NCBI GenBank assembly: GCA_937890825.1
Contig: CALADS010000005.1
Coordinates: 1-64,000, forward strand
Source of the DNA: an uncultured Bacteroides sp.
Lineage (GTDB): Bacteria; Bacteroidota; Bacteroidia; Bacteroidales; Bacteroidaceae
Reading direction: 5' to 3'
DNA: 64,000 nt
A program made the translations under genes and the position numbers. Of the stretch, positions 27,313-36,718 are shown piece by piece (position 1 is the stretch's first letter; each line of letters opens with the position of its first letter). The notes beneath the pieces are model-generated. The model was not told the origin of the DNA, did not search any database, and worked only from the letters and a program-made list of their open reading frames with translations.

Positions 27313-30300
27313 ATGGAAAGAAAATTAATGCTGTTATTGGCCTGTCTTTTTATGAGCATAGGCTTAGTAACTGCCCAGACTCAGAAAGTCACGGGTATCG
27401 TGATTTCCGAAGAAGACGGGCAGCCAGTGATTGGTGCTTCTGTATTGGTAAAAGGTACGCAATTGGGTACAATTACCGATGTGGACGGTAAGTTCAACTT
27501 ACCCAATGTACCAAGTTCGGCAAAAACTCTGCAAGTTTCCTACATCGGAATGCAAACACAGGAAGTAGTCATCAAGCCGAATGTAAAAGTAATGATGAAA
27601 TCAGACTCTGAAATGCTGGACGAAGTAATGGTAGTGGCTTTCGGTACCGCTAAGAAATCTGCTTTTACCGGTTCTGCTAAGGTAGTGGGCTCTGAAAAGC
27701 TGGAGCAGTCGCAGGTGACTAGCGTTACTGAAGCATTGGCTGGTGCTGTGCCGGGTGTTACCATGACTTCAAGCAACGGTGCTCCGGGTGCTACCTCTTC
27801 TATAAAGATTCGTGGTTTCAGCTCTTTGAATGCTGGTAACGACCCCTTGATTGTGGTGGATGGTTCTCCTTACAGTGGGGATATCAATAATATCAATCCT
27901 AACGACGTGGAGTCTATGACCGTTTTGAAAGATGCTGCTTCCAATGCATTGTATGGTGCACGTGGTGCCAACGGTGTGATTATCATTACTACGAAAAAGG
28001 CTAACTCTCGTGGCGAAGCGGTCGTTAAGTTTGATGCCAAGTGGGGTGCTAATACCCGTGCTTTGCAGAAATACGATGTCATCGACAATCCGGGTGAATT
28101 TTACGAAATGCACTATAGAGCCATGAACAATTACTATATGAATGGTAAGGGTATGAGCGCTCAGGATGCTTGGATGGAAGCCAACAAGAATCTGTGTGGT
28201 GCCAACGGTGGTTTGGGTTACAATGTATATACCGTTCCTGAAGGACAGTATCTGATTGGTTTGAACGGTCGTTTGAATCCGGCTGCTACGTTGGGTAGAG
28301 TGGTTAATTATAAGGGACGCGATTATTTGCTGACTCCCGATGATTGGGAAGATGTAGGTACTCGTACCGGTATGCGTCAGGAATACAACTTCTCTGTAAG
28401 TGCTGCCAATGAAAAATCTTCATTCTATGCTTCATTAGGTTACTTGGAAAATGAAGGTATTACCTATGGTTCTGACCTGAAACGTCTGACTGCCCGCTTG
28501 AGAGCAGACTATCAGGCTAAGAAATGGATGAAAGTGGGTGGTACAATCTCTTACGCTCGTTTTGATACGAACTCTTTGAGCGAAAATGGTAACAGCTCTT
28601 CTACAGCCAATGTATGGGCCTTTACTTCTCAGATGGCTCCTATCTATCCGGCTTTCGTACGTAATGCCGACGGTAGCATCATGCTGGATAAGAACGGTCT
28701 TGAAATGATGGACTACGGTAGTGGTATCAATGCGGGTATGATTCGTCCTTTTATCTCGGATGCTAACCCGATTCAGGATAACCGCTTGAATACGAACAAC
28801 GCAGAAGGTAATGCCTTCAACGTAAACGGTTTTGTAGACATCACTCCGATTGAAGGCTTGAAGATTACTATCAACGGTGCATTCAACCTGGATGAAACAC
28901 GTTTCACTACTGTACACAATCCTTATTATGGTCAGTTTGATTCAACCGGTGGTACAGTAAGTAAGGAACATCAACGTACCTATGACTACAACTTGCAACA
29001 GTTGATTTCGTATGCTCGTTCATTTGGCAATAACAACTTTGACATCTTGCTGGGTCACGAATATTATGATAACCGTGGTTATGTATTAGGTGGTAGCAAA
29101 TCTAACATGTTCTCACAGGATAACAAGGAATTGGATGGTGCCGTAATCGATGGTAAACGTGCTTATTCTAGCATCGCACGTGTTAACAACGAAGGTTATT
29201 TCGGACGTTTGCAATATAATTATGATGAGCGCATCTTCGGTTCTGCTTCTTTGCGTCGTGATGCATCGTCTCGCTTCCATCCGGATCACCGTTGGGGTAC
29301 GTTCTGGTCAGTAGGTGGTGCTTGGCTGATCAACAAGGAAAGCTGGTTTGATGCCGATTGGGTACAAGAACTGAAAGTGAAAGCTTCTGTGGGTTCTCAA
29401 GGTAACGATAATATCGGTAACTTCCGTTACACAGACGTGTTCAACATCGTGAACTCTGATAACCACATCGGTACTTCCTTTGCAGCCAAGGGTACAAAAG
29501 ACATCACTTGGGAAACCAACACCAACTTCAATATCGGTGCTGAATTCCAGTTGTGGAACCGCGTAACCGGTAGCATTGAATATTATTACCGCAAGACTTC
29601 TGATATGTTGTTCTCCTTCTCGGTAGCTCCTTCTTTAGGTTACGCTTCTTATCTGGACAACGTAGGTAGCATGATTAATACTGGTGTTGAAATGGATGTC
29701 AATATTAACCTTTTCGACAAACGCAACTTTACATGGGATGTGAACTTGAACATGTCAACACTGAAGAACAGACTGAAAACGTTGGACAATGATAAAAAGG
29801 TTTCTACCGAATATACCGCTGACGGAAAGGCTTATAAAGGCTACTCCAGTGGTTCGTTCTTTATCGCAGAAGACCTTTCTATGTACACTTGGCGTTTGAA
29901 AGATTATGCCGGTGTGAATGAAAACGGTGAATCTATGTGGTACATCAACAAGAAAGATGAAGCAGGTAATATCATCGGTCGTGAAACGACAACCAACTGG
30001 AGTAAAGCTGACTATTACATTACAGAAGAATCCAGTATTCCAAAAGTATTTGGTGGTTTCGGTACTAAATTGAAAGTGTATGGCATCGACTTCGGTATCA
30101 ACTTTACTTATCAGCTTGGTGGTAAATCGGTAGACGGTACGTATGCTTACTTCATGTCTTCTCCATCAGGTACACCGGGTTCTAACTACCACAAGGACTT
30201 GTATAAGGCGTGGACGCCGGATAATCCGAACAGCAACATTCCTCGCTTCCAGATGAATGACCAATATTCGGCAGCTACCTCTACTCGCTTCTTGACAAAT

Positions 30301-30528
30301 GCCAGCTACCTGAATATCCAGAACATCAATGTAGGTTATACATTGCCTTCTAAGTGGACAAAGAAACTGGCCATCAACGCACTGCGTGTTTATATGTCGG
30401 CTGAAAATGTCTTCTATTGGTCTAAGCGTAAGGGATTTGACCCGCGTCAGTCTTATGACGCTGCATCCAATGCAACTAATTATTCACCGATGCGTACCAT
30501 CTCCGGTGGTGTGTCATTTGAATTCTAA
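27313..30528 (+). CDS. SusC/RagA TonB-dependent transporter (unit B, expressed form)
   Basis: 1071 residues. Signal peptide (cleavage near LVTAQ, residue 22), carboxypeptidase-regulatory-like domain (25-100), TonB-box-like SEMLDEVMVVAFG, plug (GAVPGVTMTSSNGAPG, DVESMTVLKDAASNALYGARGANGVIIITTKK) and barrel to a C-terminal SFEF. The first 62 codons lie within the invertible segment and the rest outside it, so the N-terminus is shared with whichever unit is ON. Plug and barrel are homologous to SusC A but differ in loops, implying a different ligand or antigenic surface. It is followed after 23 bp by its SusD. Confidence 0.95.
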   Translation: MERKLMLLLACLFMSIGLVTAQTQKVTGIVISEEDGQPVIGASVLVKGTQLGTITDVDGKFNLPNVPSSAKTLQVSYIGMQTQEVVIKPNVKVMMKSDSEMLDEVMVVAFGTAKKSAFTGSAKVVGSEKLEQSQVTSVTEALAGAVPGVTMTSSNGAPGATSSIKIRGFSSLNAGNDPLIVVDGSPYSGDINNINPNDVESMTVLKDAASNALYGARGANGVIIITTKKANSRGEAVVKFDAKWGANTRALQKYDVIDNPGEFYEMHYRAMNNYYMNGKGMSAQDAWMEANKNLCGANGGLGYNVYTVPEGQYLIGLNGRLNPAATLGRVVNYKGRDYLLTPDDWEDVGTRTGMRQEYNFSVSAANEKSSFYASLGYLENEGITYGSDLKRLTARLRADYQAKKWMKVGGTISYARFDTNSLSENGNSSSTANVWAFTSQMAPIYPAFVRNADGSIMLDKNGLEMMDYGSGINAGMIRPFISDANPIQDNRLNTNNAEGNAFNVNGFVDITPIEGLKITINGAFNLDETRFTTVHNPYYGQFDSTGGTVSKEHQRTYDYNLQQLISYARSFGNNNFDILLGHEYYDNRGYVLGGSKSNMFSQDNKELDGAVIDGKRAYSSIARVNNEGYFGRLQYNYDERIFGSASLRRDASSRFHPDHRWGTFWSVGGAWLINKESWFDADWVQELKVKASVGSQGNDNIGNFRYTDVFNIVNSDNHIGTSFAAKGTKDITWETNTNFNIGAEFQLWNRVTGSIEYYYRKTSDMLFSFSVAPSLGYASYLDNVGSMINTGVEMDVNINLFDKRNFTWDVNLNMSTLKNRLKTLDNDKKVSTEYTADGKAYKGYSSGSFFIAEDLSMYTWRLKDYAGVNENGESMWYINKKDEAGNIIGRETTTNWSKADYYITEESSIPKVFGGFGTKLKVYGIDFGINFTYQLGGKSVDGTYAYFMSSPSGTPGSNYHKDLYKAWTPDNPNSNIPRFQMNDQYSAATSTRFLTNASYLNIQNINVGYTLPSKWTKKLAINALRVYMSAENVFYWSKRKGFDPRQSYDAASNATNYSPMRTISGGVSFEF
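27502..27530 (+). repeat. Right inverted recombination site (29 bp)
   Basis: Identical to the reverse complement of 25669-25697. It encodes PNVPSSAKTL within the regulatory domain of SusC B, codons 64-73, a point where exchange keeps the frame. Confidence 0.85.
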
Positions 30529-30551
30529 ACCTATACAAAGCATATAATCGT

Positions 30552-32177
30552 ATGAAAAAGAATATAGTAAAACTCCTTTCTTTAGCAGCTGCATCGACAT
30601 TTATGTTCTCCAGTTGTATTGAAGAAGTAATTCCAGAAAGTTCACAGGCAACTTCTGAGCAAATTGGTGCTTCGGCTACGGCGCTCGAAGCAGCCGTAAA
30701 CGGTATGCCTTCTCAAATGGTGCAAGGATATCTGGTTTACGGAAAACAGACACATGAAACAGACCTGGCTTATCCTTCCCTGATGCTGGCACAGACTCAA
30801 TTATTGGGTGATATAGTAGCTCAGGATTATGGTTACGACTGGTGGTGGCCCTTTAGTGCTAATCTTCAGATGGCTGATAACAGCTACGCATCGTTCTTGC
30901 CTTATTTTACCTTGTATAAATTCATCAAATCAGCCAATGACGTGATTGCAGCAGTGGATGTAACCGATCCGTCTATCTCATCGGATATGCGGGGATATGG
31001 CGGTATGGCACATGCATTCCGTGCATTCAATTACTACAATTTGATGGTGCTGTTCGAACCGATGGAAAACATCTATACAGACTGTAGCAAGGTGATGGGG
31101 CTTACTGTTCCTAAGGTAACGGAAGAGACTACTAATGATATAGCTAAGAATAATCCGCGCCTCCCTCATGATGAGATGGTGAAGTTCATTCTGGAAGATT
31201 TGGCGAAAGCTGAAATCGGGCTGGAAGATTTTACACCGGCTACCAAGAATTTCCCCAGCTTGGCTGTGGTTTATGGCTTGATGGCCAAAGTACATCTGTG
31301 GGACAAGAATTATGCAGAAGCTGCTAAATTTGCCCGTAAGGCAATTGAAACATCAGGGGCAACTCCGATGACTCAACAGGAATGGCTAGACCCGACTACC
31401 GGTTTCAACACGGCCACTTCTGCCTGGATGTGGTATCTGCATCCCACAGAAGCCAATATGGGTAACCTGGCTAATTTTACTGGTCATATATCAAGTGAAG
31501 CTGACTGGGGATATAGCTCTTTGTCGAAATTGCAGATTGCCCGCAATCTGTATGACATGATTCCCAAAACAGACTTCCGTAAATATGCTTTCTTAGATCC
31601 GGATAGAAGTTTTTATAACTATGAATCGGTTAAAGGGCAAGACTGGCTGGATGAACAGCCCGATTATCTGTCGCTGAAATTCCGTTGTGCCGGCGGTGAT
31701 TACAAGACATTCCAGGCTGGCGCAGCGGTAGATATTCCAGTGATGCGTGTAGAAGAAATGTATTTGATTGAAGCCGAAGCGGTAGGAGCAAGTCAGGGTC
31801 TGGATGCCGGTAAGAAACTGCTGACCGACTTTATAAAACAGTATCGCCAGAAAGATTATAATTGCTTGTCTCCTAGTCTGGAAACTTTCCAGCTGGAAGT
31901 ACTGAAGCAGATGCGTATCGAATTCTGGGGTGAAGGAGTTGCTTTCCCCACCGCTAAACGTCTGAAACCGGATGTGATTCAGAATTATGAAGGCACTAAC
32001 TACAAGGAAGATATCTTGAAGATTAACTGCAAAGGTGGCAAGCCCAACTGGACATTGGTTATTCCGAAGGATGAGGTGGACTCTAACGTAGCTCTGCAAG
32101 GTATGAATAACCCCGACCCGTCGGGTGCCATTCCGGTACGTCCAACTCCGATCGGTGAATTTGCTCCGGGTAATTAA
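30552..32177 (+). CDS. SusD/RagB-family lipoprotein (unit B)
   Basis: 541 residues with lipobox MFSSC (Cys22). SusD TPR helices (GYGGMAHAFRAFNYYNLMVLFE, AVVYGLMAKVHLWDKNYAEAAKFARKAI) and the C-terminal RagB motif (VMRVEEMYLIEAEAVGASQGLDAGKKLL, LKQMRIEFWGEGVAFPTAKRL) are present. Surface partner of SusC B, presently downstream of the active promoter. A 9-bp hairpin (AGCCTCCTG/CAGGAGGCT, 32192-32212) lies between it and the next gene. The hairpin has no T-run, so it may tune the level of the distal gene or stabilise the upstream mRNA. Confidence 0.93.
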   Translation: MKKNIVKLLSLAAASTFMFSSCIEEVIPESSQATSEQIGASATALEAAVNGMPSQMVQGYLVYGKQTHETDLAYPSLMLAQTQLLGDIVAQDYGYDWWWPFSANLQMADNSYASFLPYFTLYKFIKSANDVIAAVDVTDPSISSDMRGYGGMAHAFRAFNYYNLMVLFEPMENIYTDCSKVMGLTVPKVTEETTNDIAKNNPRLPHDEMVKFILEDLAKAEIGLEDFTPATKNFPSLAVVYGLMAKVHLWDKNYAEAAKFARKAIETSGATPMTQQEWLDPTTGFNTATSAWMWYLHPTEANMGNLANFTGHISSEADWGYSSLSKLQIARNLYDMIPKTDFRKYAFLDPDRSFYNYESVKGQDWLDEQPDYLSLKFRCAGGDYKTFQAGAAVDIPVMRVEEMYLIEAEAVGASQGLDAGKKLLTDFIKQYRQKDYNCLSPSLETFQLEVLKQMRIEFWGEGVAFPTAKRLKPDVIQNYEGTNYKEDILKINCKGGKPNWTLVIPKDEVDSNVALQGMNNPDPSGAIPVRPTPIGEFAPGN

Positions 32178-32191
32178 TTTATTTCAATTAT

Positions 32192-32212
32192 AGCCTCCTG
32201 CTTCAGGAGGCT
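32192..32212 (+). other. Intercistronic hairpin
   Basis: Perfect 9-bp arms AGCCTCCTG and CAGGAGGCT with a 3-nt loop, 15 bp after the SusD stop. No U-tract follows, so it is more likely an mRNA stability or attenuation element than a full terminator. Confidence 0.55.
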
Positions 32213-32237
32213 AGCTATAGACAATTTTTAGAATGTA

Positions 32238-33164
32238 ATGAGTATGAAGAATATAGTTAAATGGATGATGGCGCTGATGTGCCTGTCCGTATTCAATTTA
32301 GGAGTTCTCACTTCATGTTCGGATGATGATTATACTCCCGGGCCTCAGGCTGAAGGAGCAGGAATTTATTTCTCTTCTTCACAGAGTGCCAACATCACAT
32401 TGGACGAAACTGATGGTACTTTTAGTCTTGATGTGTACCGCTCAAATGTAACTGACAACAATCAGGCTGAATTGACCGTGAGCTTGGGAGAAGGTGCCGC
32501 AGGATTGTTCACTGTTCCTACCACAGTTACTTTCAAAGAGGGTCAAAATAAGACAACTTTGGTTGTTTCCTATCAGAATTTGAAACGTGACGTAGAATAT
32601 CAAGTATCAATTGCTGCCAAGGAAAGTACTCCTTATGCGGTTTCTTCTCAGTCGTTCATCGTGGTTTGTCCGCTTATCTGGAATGTAGTCAGCGAAAACG
32701 CCACTTTGATTGATAATATGTTCGAACCTTTTGGTGCTGCAGGTAAGCCACTGAAAGGCATCAAATTGGAGAAGCATCCGGAAAAGAATCTTTATCGCTT
32801 CTTGTGTCCTTATACAAATGACTATTTGAATGGGTTGTTTGGCACACCGGTGATACCTGACGGATTTGAAACACCTTATGTTTATCTGGATGGTGAAACT
32901 TATCCGGGATTCTATTTCGTTCCGATGGTGAAAACTGGTTGGAAGATGGTCAATGGTAAGGGTCCGGCTGCTGATGTAGAATGGGATACATTCGGCTCTG
33001 TATACGGCAACTTCCAGGTAGAACAAACCAAATATCCGTTAGGAACCTACGATGAAGATTCCAAGACTTTCGATCTCGGTAAATTGGTACACATGATTGA
33101 CAATGATGGAAAACCGATGACTTATATCATGAATGCCAAGACTTTATTGCAAGTAAACAATTAA
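32238..33164 (+). CDS. Surface lipoprotein of SusCD unit B
   Basis: 308 residues; MSMKNIV or the second Met may be the true start. Signal peptide with lipobox LTSCS (Cys26). Residues about 40-140 look like a Calx-beta/Ig-like domain (GIYFSSSQSANITLDETDGTFSLDVYRSN, VPTTVTFKEGQNKTTLVVSY). The C-terminal half (IWNVVSENATLIDNMFEPFG onward) is a separate beta-rich domain I do not recognise. It is the mirror-image position of the unit A lipoprotein and probably a substrate-binding accessory of SusCD B. Confidence 0.78.
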   Translation: MSMKNIVKWMMALMCLSVFNLGVLTSCSDDDYTPGPQAEGAGIYFSSSQSANITLDETDGTFSLDVYRSNVTDNNQAELTVSLGEGAAGLFTVPTTVTFKEGQNKTTLVVSYQNLKRDVEYQVSIAAKESTPYAVSSQSFIVVCPLIWNVVSENATLIDNMFEPFGAAGKPLKGIKLEKHPEKNLYRFLCPYTNDYLNGLFGTPVIPDGFETPYVYLDGETYPGFYFVPMVKTGWKMVNGKGPAADVEWDTFGSVYGNFQVEQTKYPLGTYDEDSKTFDLGKLVHMIDNDGKPMTYIMNAKTLLQVNN

Positions 33165-33185
33165 TATAGTTTATTTTCTGATATT

Positions 33186-33219
33186 AAAAAGGGTGTGTCA
33201 CAGACGCACCCTTTTTTTA
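33186..33219 (+). terminator. Terminator after SusCD unit B
   Basis: A 14-bp stem, AAAAAGGGTGTGTC pairing with GACGCACCCTTTTT (one G-T pair), with a 3-nt loop and a run of seven T. It lies 22 bp beyond the lipoprotein stop. Confidence 0.9.
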
Positions 33220-33253
33220 TTTCTCTATAGCCTTATCTTTGCTGATAAATCCT

Positions 33254-33261
33254 TATATTTG
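33254..33261 (+). promoter_or_regulatory. -7 box upstream of hflX
   Basis: TATATTTG matches TAnnTTTG, 43 bp before the hflX ATG. The nearest TTTG upstream is too close to be the -33 box. Confidence 0.45.
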
Positions 33262-33304
33262 CCCCCTATAAAAACAGATTAGAATTTAAGAAGGTATAGA
33301 ATTT

Positions 33305-34573
33305 ATGGCAATGAAAGAATTTGTAATTTCCGAAGCACAGGTGGAAACGGCGGTATTGGTAGGTTTGATTACGAAGACACAGGATGAGCGTAAGACCAAT
33401 GAATACCTCGATGAACTGGCTTTCCTGGCTGAGACAGCCGGGGCGGAAGTAGTGAAGAGATTTACCCAAAGGTTGGACCAGGCGAACTCGGTGACCTATG
33501 TGGGTAAAGGTAAACTGGAAGAAATAAAGCAATATATCAAGGATGAAGAAGAGGCTGAACGTGAAGTGGGTATGGTGATTTTTGATGATGAACTTTCGGC
33601 CAAGCAAATCCGCAATATTGAGGCTGAACTGAAAATAAAGATCTTAGACCGTACGTCACTGATTCTGGATATCTTTGCCATGCGTGCGCAAACGGCCAAT
33701 GCCAAAACGCAGGTGGAATTGGCTCAATATAAATACATGCTTCCGCGTTTGCAACGTCTTTGGACACACTTGGAACGTCAGGGCGGTGGTTCGGGTGCCG
33801 GCGGTGGTAAAGGTTCCGTAGGTCTGCGTGGACCGGGTGAAACGCAGCTGGAAATGGACCGTCGTATTATCCTGAATCGTATGTCGCTGCTGAAGGAACG
33901 TCTGGCTGAAATTGATAAGCAGAAATCTACTCAGCGTAAGAATCGGGGCCGCTTGATTCGTGTGGCATTGGTGGGGTATACCAATGTGGGTAAATCTACT
34001 TTGATGACGTTACTTTCCAAGAGTGAAGTATTTGCAGAAAACAAACTTTTTGCTACGTTGGATACCACCGTGAGAAAAGTAATTATCGAGAATTTGCCTT
34101 TCTTGCTTTCGGATACAGTAGGATTTATACGTAAATTGCCTACCGACCTGGTGGACTCTTTTAAATCTACGCTGGATGAGGTGCGCGAAGCCGATTTGCT
34201 GTTGCATGTAGTAGACATCTCACATCCGGATTTTGAAGAACAGATAGAAGTAGTGAACAAGACATTGGCTGATATCGGTGCGGCCGGTAAACCCATGGTG
34301 CTTGTATTTAATAAAATAGACGCTTATACCTATGTGGAAAAAGCGGCTGATGACCTTACCCCCAGAACCAAGGAGAACTTAACACTCGAAGAACTGATGA
34401 AGACGTGGATGGCGAAAATGGAGGATAATTGCCTCTTTATCTCTGCCCGCGAGCGACTGAATATGGAAGAATTCAAGAATGAGGTGTATAAACGCATTCG
34501 TGAACTGCATGTACAGAAGTATCCCTATAATGATTTTCTTTATCAGACGTACGACGAAAATGGTGAATATTGA
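33305..34573 (+). CDS. hflX: GTPase HflX
   Basis: 422 residues. The N-terminal HflX domain has GKGKLEEIKQYI and the GLRGPGETQLEMDRR linker. The G domain has G1 GYTNVGKST (about 225-233), G3 DTVGF and G4 NKID. HflX binds the 50S subunit/70S ribosome and splits stalled ribosomes under stress. It has a C-terminal extension beyond the G domain, as in many Bacteroidetes homologues. It is followed by a DUF4954 gene with a 67-bp gap and possibly cotranscribed. Confidence 0.93.
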   Translation: MAMKEFVISEAQVETAVLVGLITKTQDERKTNEYLDELAFLAETAGAEVVKRFTQRLDQANSVTYVGKGKLEEIKQYIKDEEEAEREVGMVIFDDELSAKQIRNIEAELKIKILDRTSLILDIFAMRAQTANAKTQVELAQYKYMLPRLQRLWTHLERQGGGSGAGGGKGSVGLRGPGETQLEMDRRIILNRMSLLKERLAEIDKQKSTQRKNRGRLIRVALVGYTNVGKSTLMTLLSKSEVFAENKLFATLDTTVRKVIIENLPFLLSDTVGFIRKLPTDLVDSFKSTLDEVREADLLLHVVDISHPDFEEQIEVVNKTLADIGAAGKPMVLVFNKIDAYTYVEKAADDLTPRTKENLTLEELMKTWMAKMEDNCLFISARERLNMEEFKNEVYKRIRELHVQKYPYNDFLYQTYDENGEY

Positions 34574-34640
34574 TTCAGGAAGGGCATGAGTGTGCATAGC
34601 CTGAATCTGGATTATAGGTTATTGAACTAATTTTAAGGTT

Positions 34641-36632
34641 ATGGATTACAGACATTTAACAGAAGACGAAGTGCTTCAGTTAAAAAGTCAGTCGTGTTTG
34701 GCTGATGACTGGAGAAAGGTTTGGGTAGCAGAAAAGTTTACTACTGAATATGTGCATCATACACGCTTTTCTGGGGAAGTGAGGTTAGGTGTATTTGAAA
34801 CCGAATTTCTGTTGCCGGGAGGTATACGAAAGCATGCCGGACTGCGTCATGTAACGCTGCATCATGTAACGGTGGGTGATAATTGCTGCATTGAAAATGT
34901 GCAGAATTACATTGCCAATTATGAAATAGGCCACGACACATTTATCGAAAATGTGGATATTATGCTGGTGGACGGTATCTCTAAATTTGGCAATGGCGTA
35001 GAGGTAGCGGTACTGAATGAAACGGGGGGAAGAGAGGTCTTGATTAATGATAAGCTTTCTGCCCACCTGGCTTATATTACTACACTTTATCGTCATCGTC
35101 CGGATTTAATTGCCCGCATAAAGGCTATTACGGATTTTTACTCCAATAAGCATGCTTCTGCAGTGGGTACGGTGGGCAGTCATGTAATGATTCTAAATAC
35201 CGGTTCTATCAAAAATGTGCGTGTGGGTGATTACTGTCGTATCAGTGGCACCTGCAGGCTCTACAACGGTAGTATCAACAGTAATGAGGAGGCTCCGGTA
35301 CATATCGGTGATGGGGTGATATGTGATGATTTTATTATCTCATCCGGTTCATCGGTAGACGATGGAGCCATGCTTACACGGTGTTTTATAGGGCAGGCTT
35401 GTAAGTTGGGGCATAACTATTCTGCTTCCGATTCCTTGTTTTTCAGCAATTGCCAAGGTGAAAATGGAGAAGCTTGTGCCATCTTTGCCGGACCGTTTAC
35501 GGTGACCCACCATAAATCTACGCTGCTGATTGCGGGTATGTTTTCTTTTATGAATGCTGGTTCGGGTTCTAATCAAAGTAACCACATGTATAAATTAGGT
35601 CCTATCCATCAGGGTACACTGGAGCGTGGTGCCAAGACTACTTCAGATTCTTATATTCTGTGGCCGGCGCGTGTAGGAGCTTTTTCTTTGGTTATGGGGC
35701 GCCATGTGAATCATTCAGATACTTCGAATCTTCCATTCTCGTACTTGATTGAACAGAATAATACCACATTCCTGGTACCAGGAGTTAATCTGCGTAGTGT
35801 GGGTACGATACGTGATGCCCAGAAGTGGCCGAAAAGAGATAACCGGAAAGATTCTAACCGTTTGGATTTTATCAATTATAATCTGCTGAGCCCCTACACT
35901 GTGCAGAAGATGTTCAAGGGACGTGAAATACTTTGGAGTCTTCGTCGTGCTTCGGGTGAACTATCTGATATCTATTCTTTCCACAGTGCTAAAATTCGGA
36001 ATTCCGCCTTGAAGAAAGGCATTGGATTCTATGAAACAGCCATTCATAAGTTCTTGGGTAATTCAGTTATCAAACGTCTGGAAGAGATTGATTTCCATAC
36101 TGATGAAGATATTCGTGAACGCTTGAAGCCTGATACTTCCATAGGAACAGGCGAATGGGTGGATATTTCGGGACTGATTGCTCCGAAGAGTGAGGTGGAT
36201 GCACTGATAGAACGTATAGAATCGGGAGAAATAAACCGATTGAAGTCTATCAATGCCGAGTTCGAGCGGATGCACCAGAACTATTATACGTATGAGTGGA
36301 CGTGGGCGTATGAAAAGTTGGAAGAATATTACGGCGTACATCCTTCGGAAATGACGGCAGCGGATATCATTCACATCGTTGAACAGTGGAAAATGGCCGT
36401 AGTAGGACTGGATCGTATGGTGTATGAAGATGCCAAAAAAGAATTTTCACTGGCTTCTATGACCGGATTCGGGGCAGACGGCTCTCGCATAGAGAAAGAA
36501 CAGGATTTTGAGCAAGTAAGGGGAGATTTTGAGAGTAATCCGTTTGTAACAGCGGTGCTGAAGCATATTGAGGTGAAGACGGCTTTGGGCGATGAATTGA
36601 TAGCACGAATGCAGAAAGTGAACAAGGTATAA
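34641..36632 (+). CDS. DUF4954 family protein (left-handed beta-helix)
   Basis: 663 residues. The first 400 residues show hexapeptide-repeat spacing typical of a left-handed beta-helix (NVRVGDYCRISGTCRLYNGSI, HIGDGVICDDFIISSGSSVDDGAMLTRCFIGQACKLGHN), followed by an alpha-helical C-terminal region. No signal peptide, so it is cytosolic. It matches the conserved Bacteroidetes DUF4954 proteins in size and layout. Hexapeptide helices usually belong to acyl- or nucleotidyl-transferases, but no function is established here. Confidence 0.82.
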   Translation: MDYRHLTEDEVLQLKSQSCLADDWRKVWVAEKFTTEYVHHTRFSGEVRLGVFETEFLLPGGIRKHAGLRHVTLHHVTVGDNCCIENVQNYIANYEIGHDTFIENVDIMLVDGISKFGNGVEVAVLNETGGREVLINDKLSAHLAYITTLYRHRPDLIARIKAITDFYSNKHASAVGTVGSHVMILNTGSIKNVRVGDYCRISGTCRLYNGSINSNEEAPVHIGDGVICDDFIISSGSSVDDGAMLTRCFIGQACKLGHNYSASDSLFFSNCQGENGEACAIFAGPFTVTHHKSTLLIAGMFSFMNAGSGSNQSNHMYKLGPIHQGTLERGAKTTSDSYILWPARVGAFSLVMGRHVNHSDTSNLPFSYLIEQNNTTFLVPGVNLRSVGTIRDAQKWPKRDNRKDSNRLDFINYNLLSPYTVQKMFKGREILWSLRRASGELSDIYSFHSAKIRNSALKKGIGFYETAIHKFLGNSVIKRLEEIDFHTDEDIRERLKPDTSIGTGEWVDISGLIAPKSEVDALIERIESGEINRLKSINAEFERMHQNYYTYEWTWAYEKLEEYYGVHPSEMTAADIIHIVEQWKMAVVGLDRMVYEDAKKEFSLASMTGFGADGSRIEKEQDFEQVRGDFESNPFVTAVLKHIEVKTALGDELIARMQKVNKV

Positions 36633-36718
36633 TTTTGTAGCTTTTTCTTTTGTGTCTATTCCCTTTATGCTTATTTTTGTACTAAATAAATCTTTAAACA
36701 ATCTATAAACAAGTAATT

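Larger units (their letters stand above)
25669..27530. mobile_element. Invertible DNA segment (SusC phase switch)
   Basis: About 1.86 kb bounded by the inverted 29-bp repeats. It contains a palindrome array, the tyrosine recombinase gene, a promoter, and the first 62-63 codons of SusC, including the signal peptide. In the present orientation those codons belong to the plus-strand SusC B. After inversion they would be joined in frame to SusC A on the minus strand. The arrangement matches the known B. fragilis class in which a tyrosine recombinase inverts segments inside SusC genes. Actual inversion is inferred, not seen. Confidence 0.82.
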
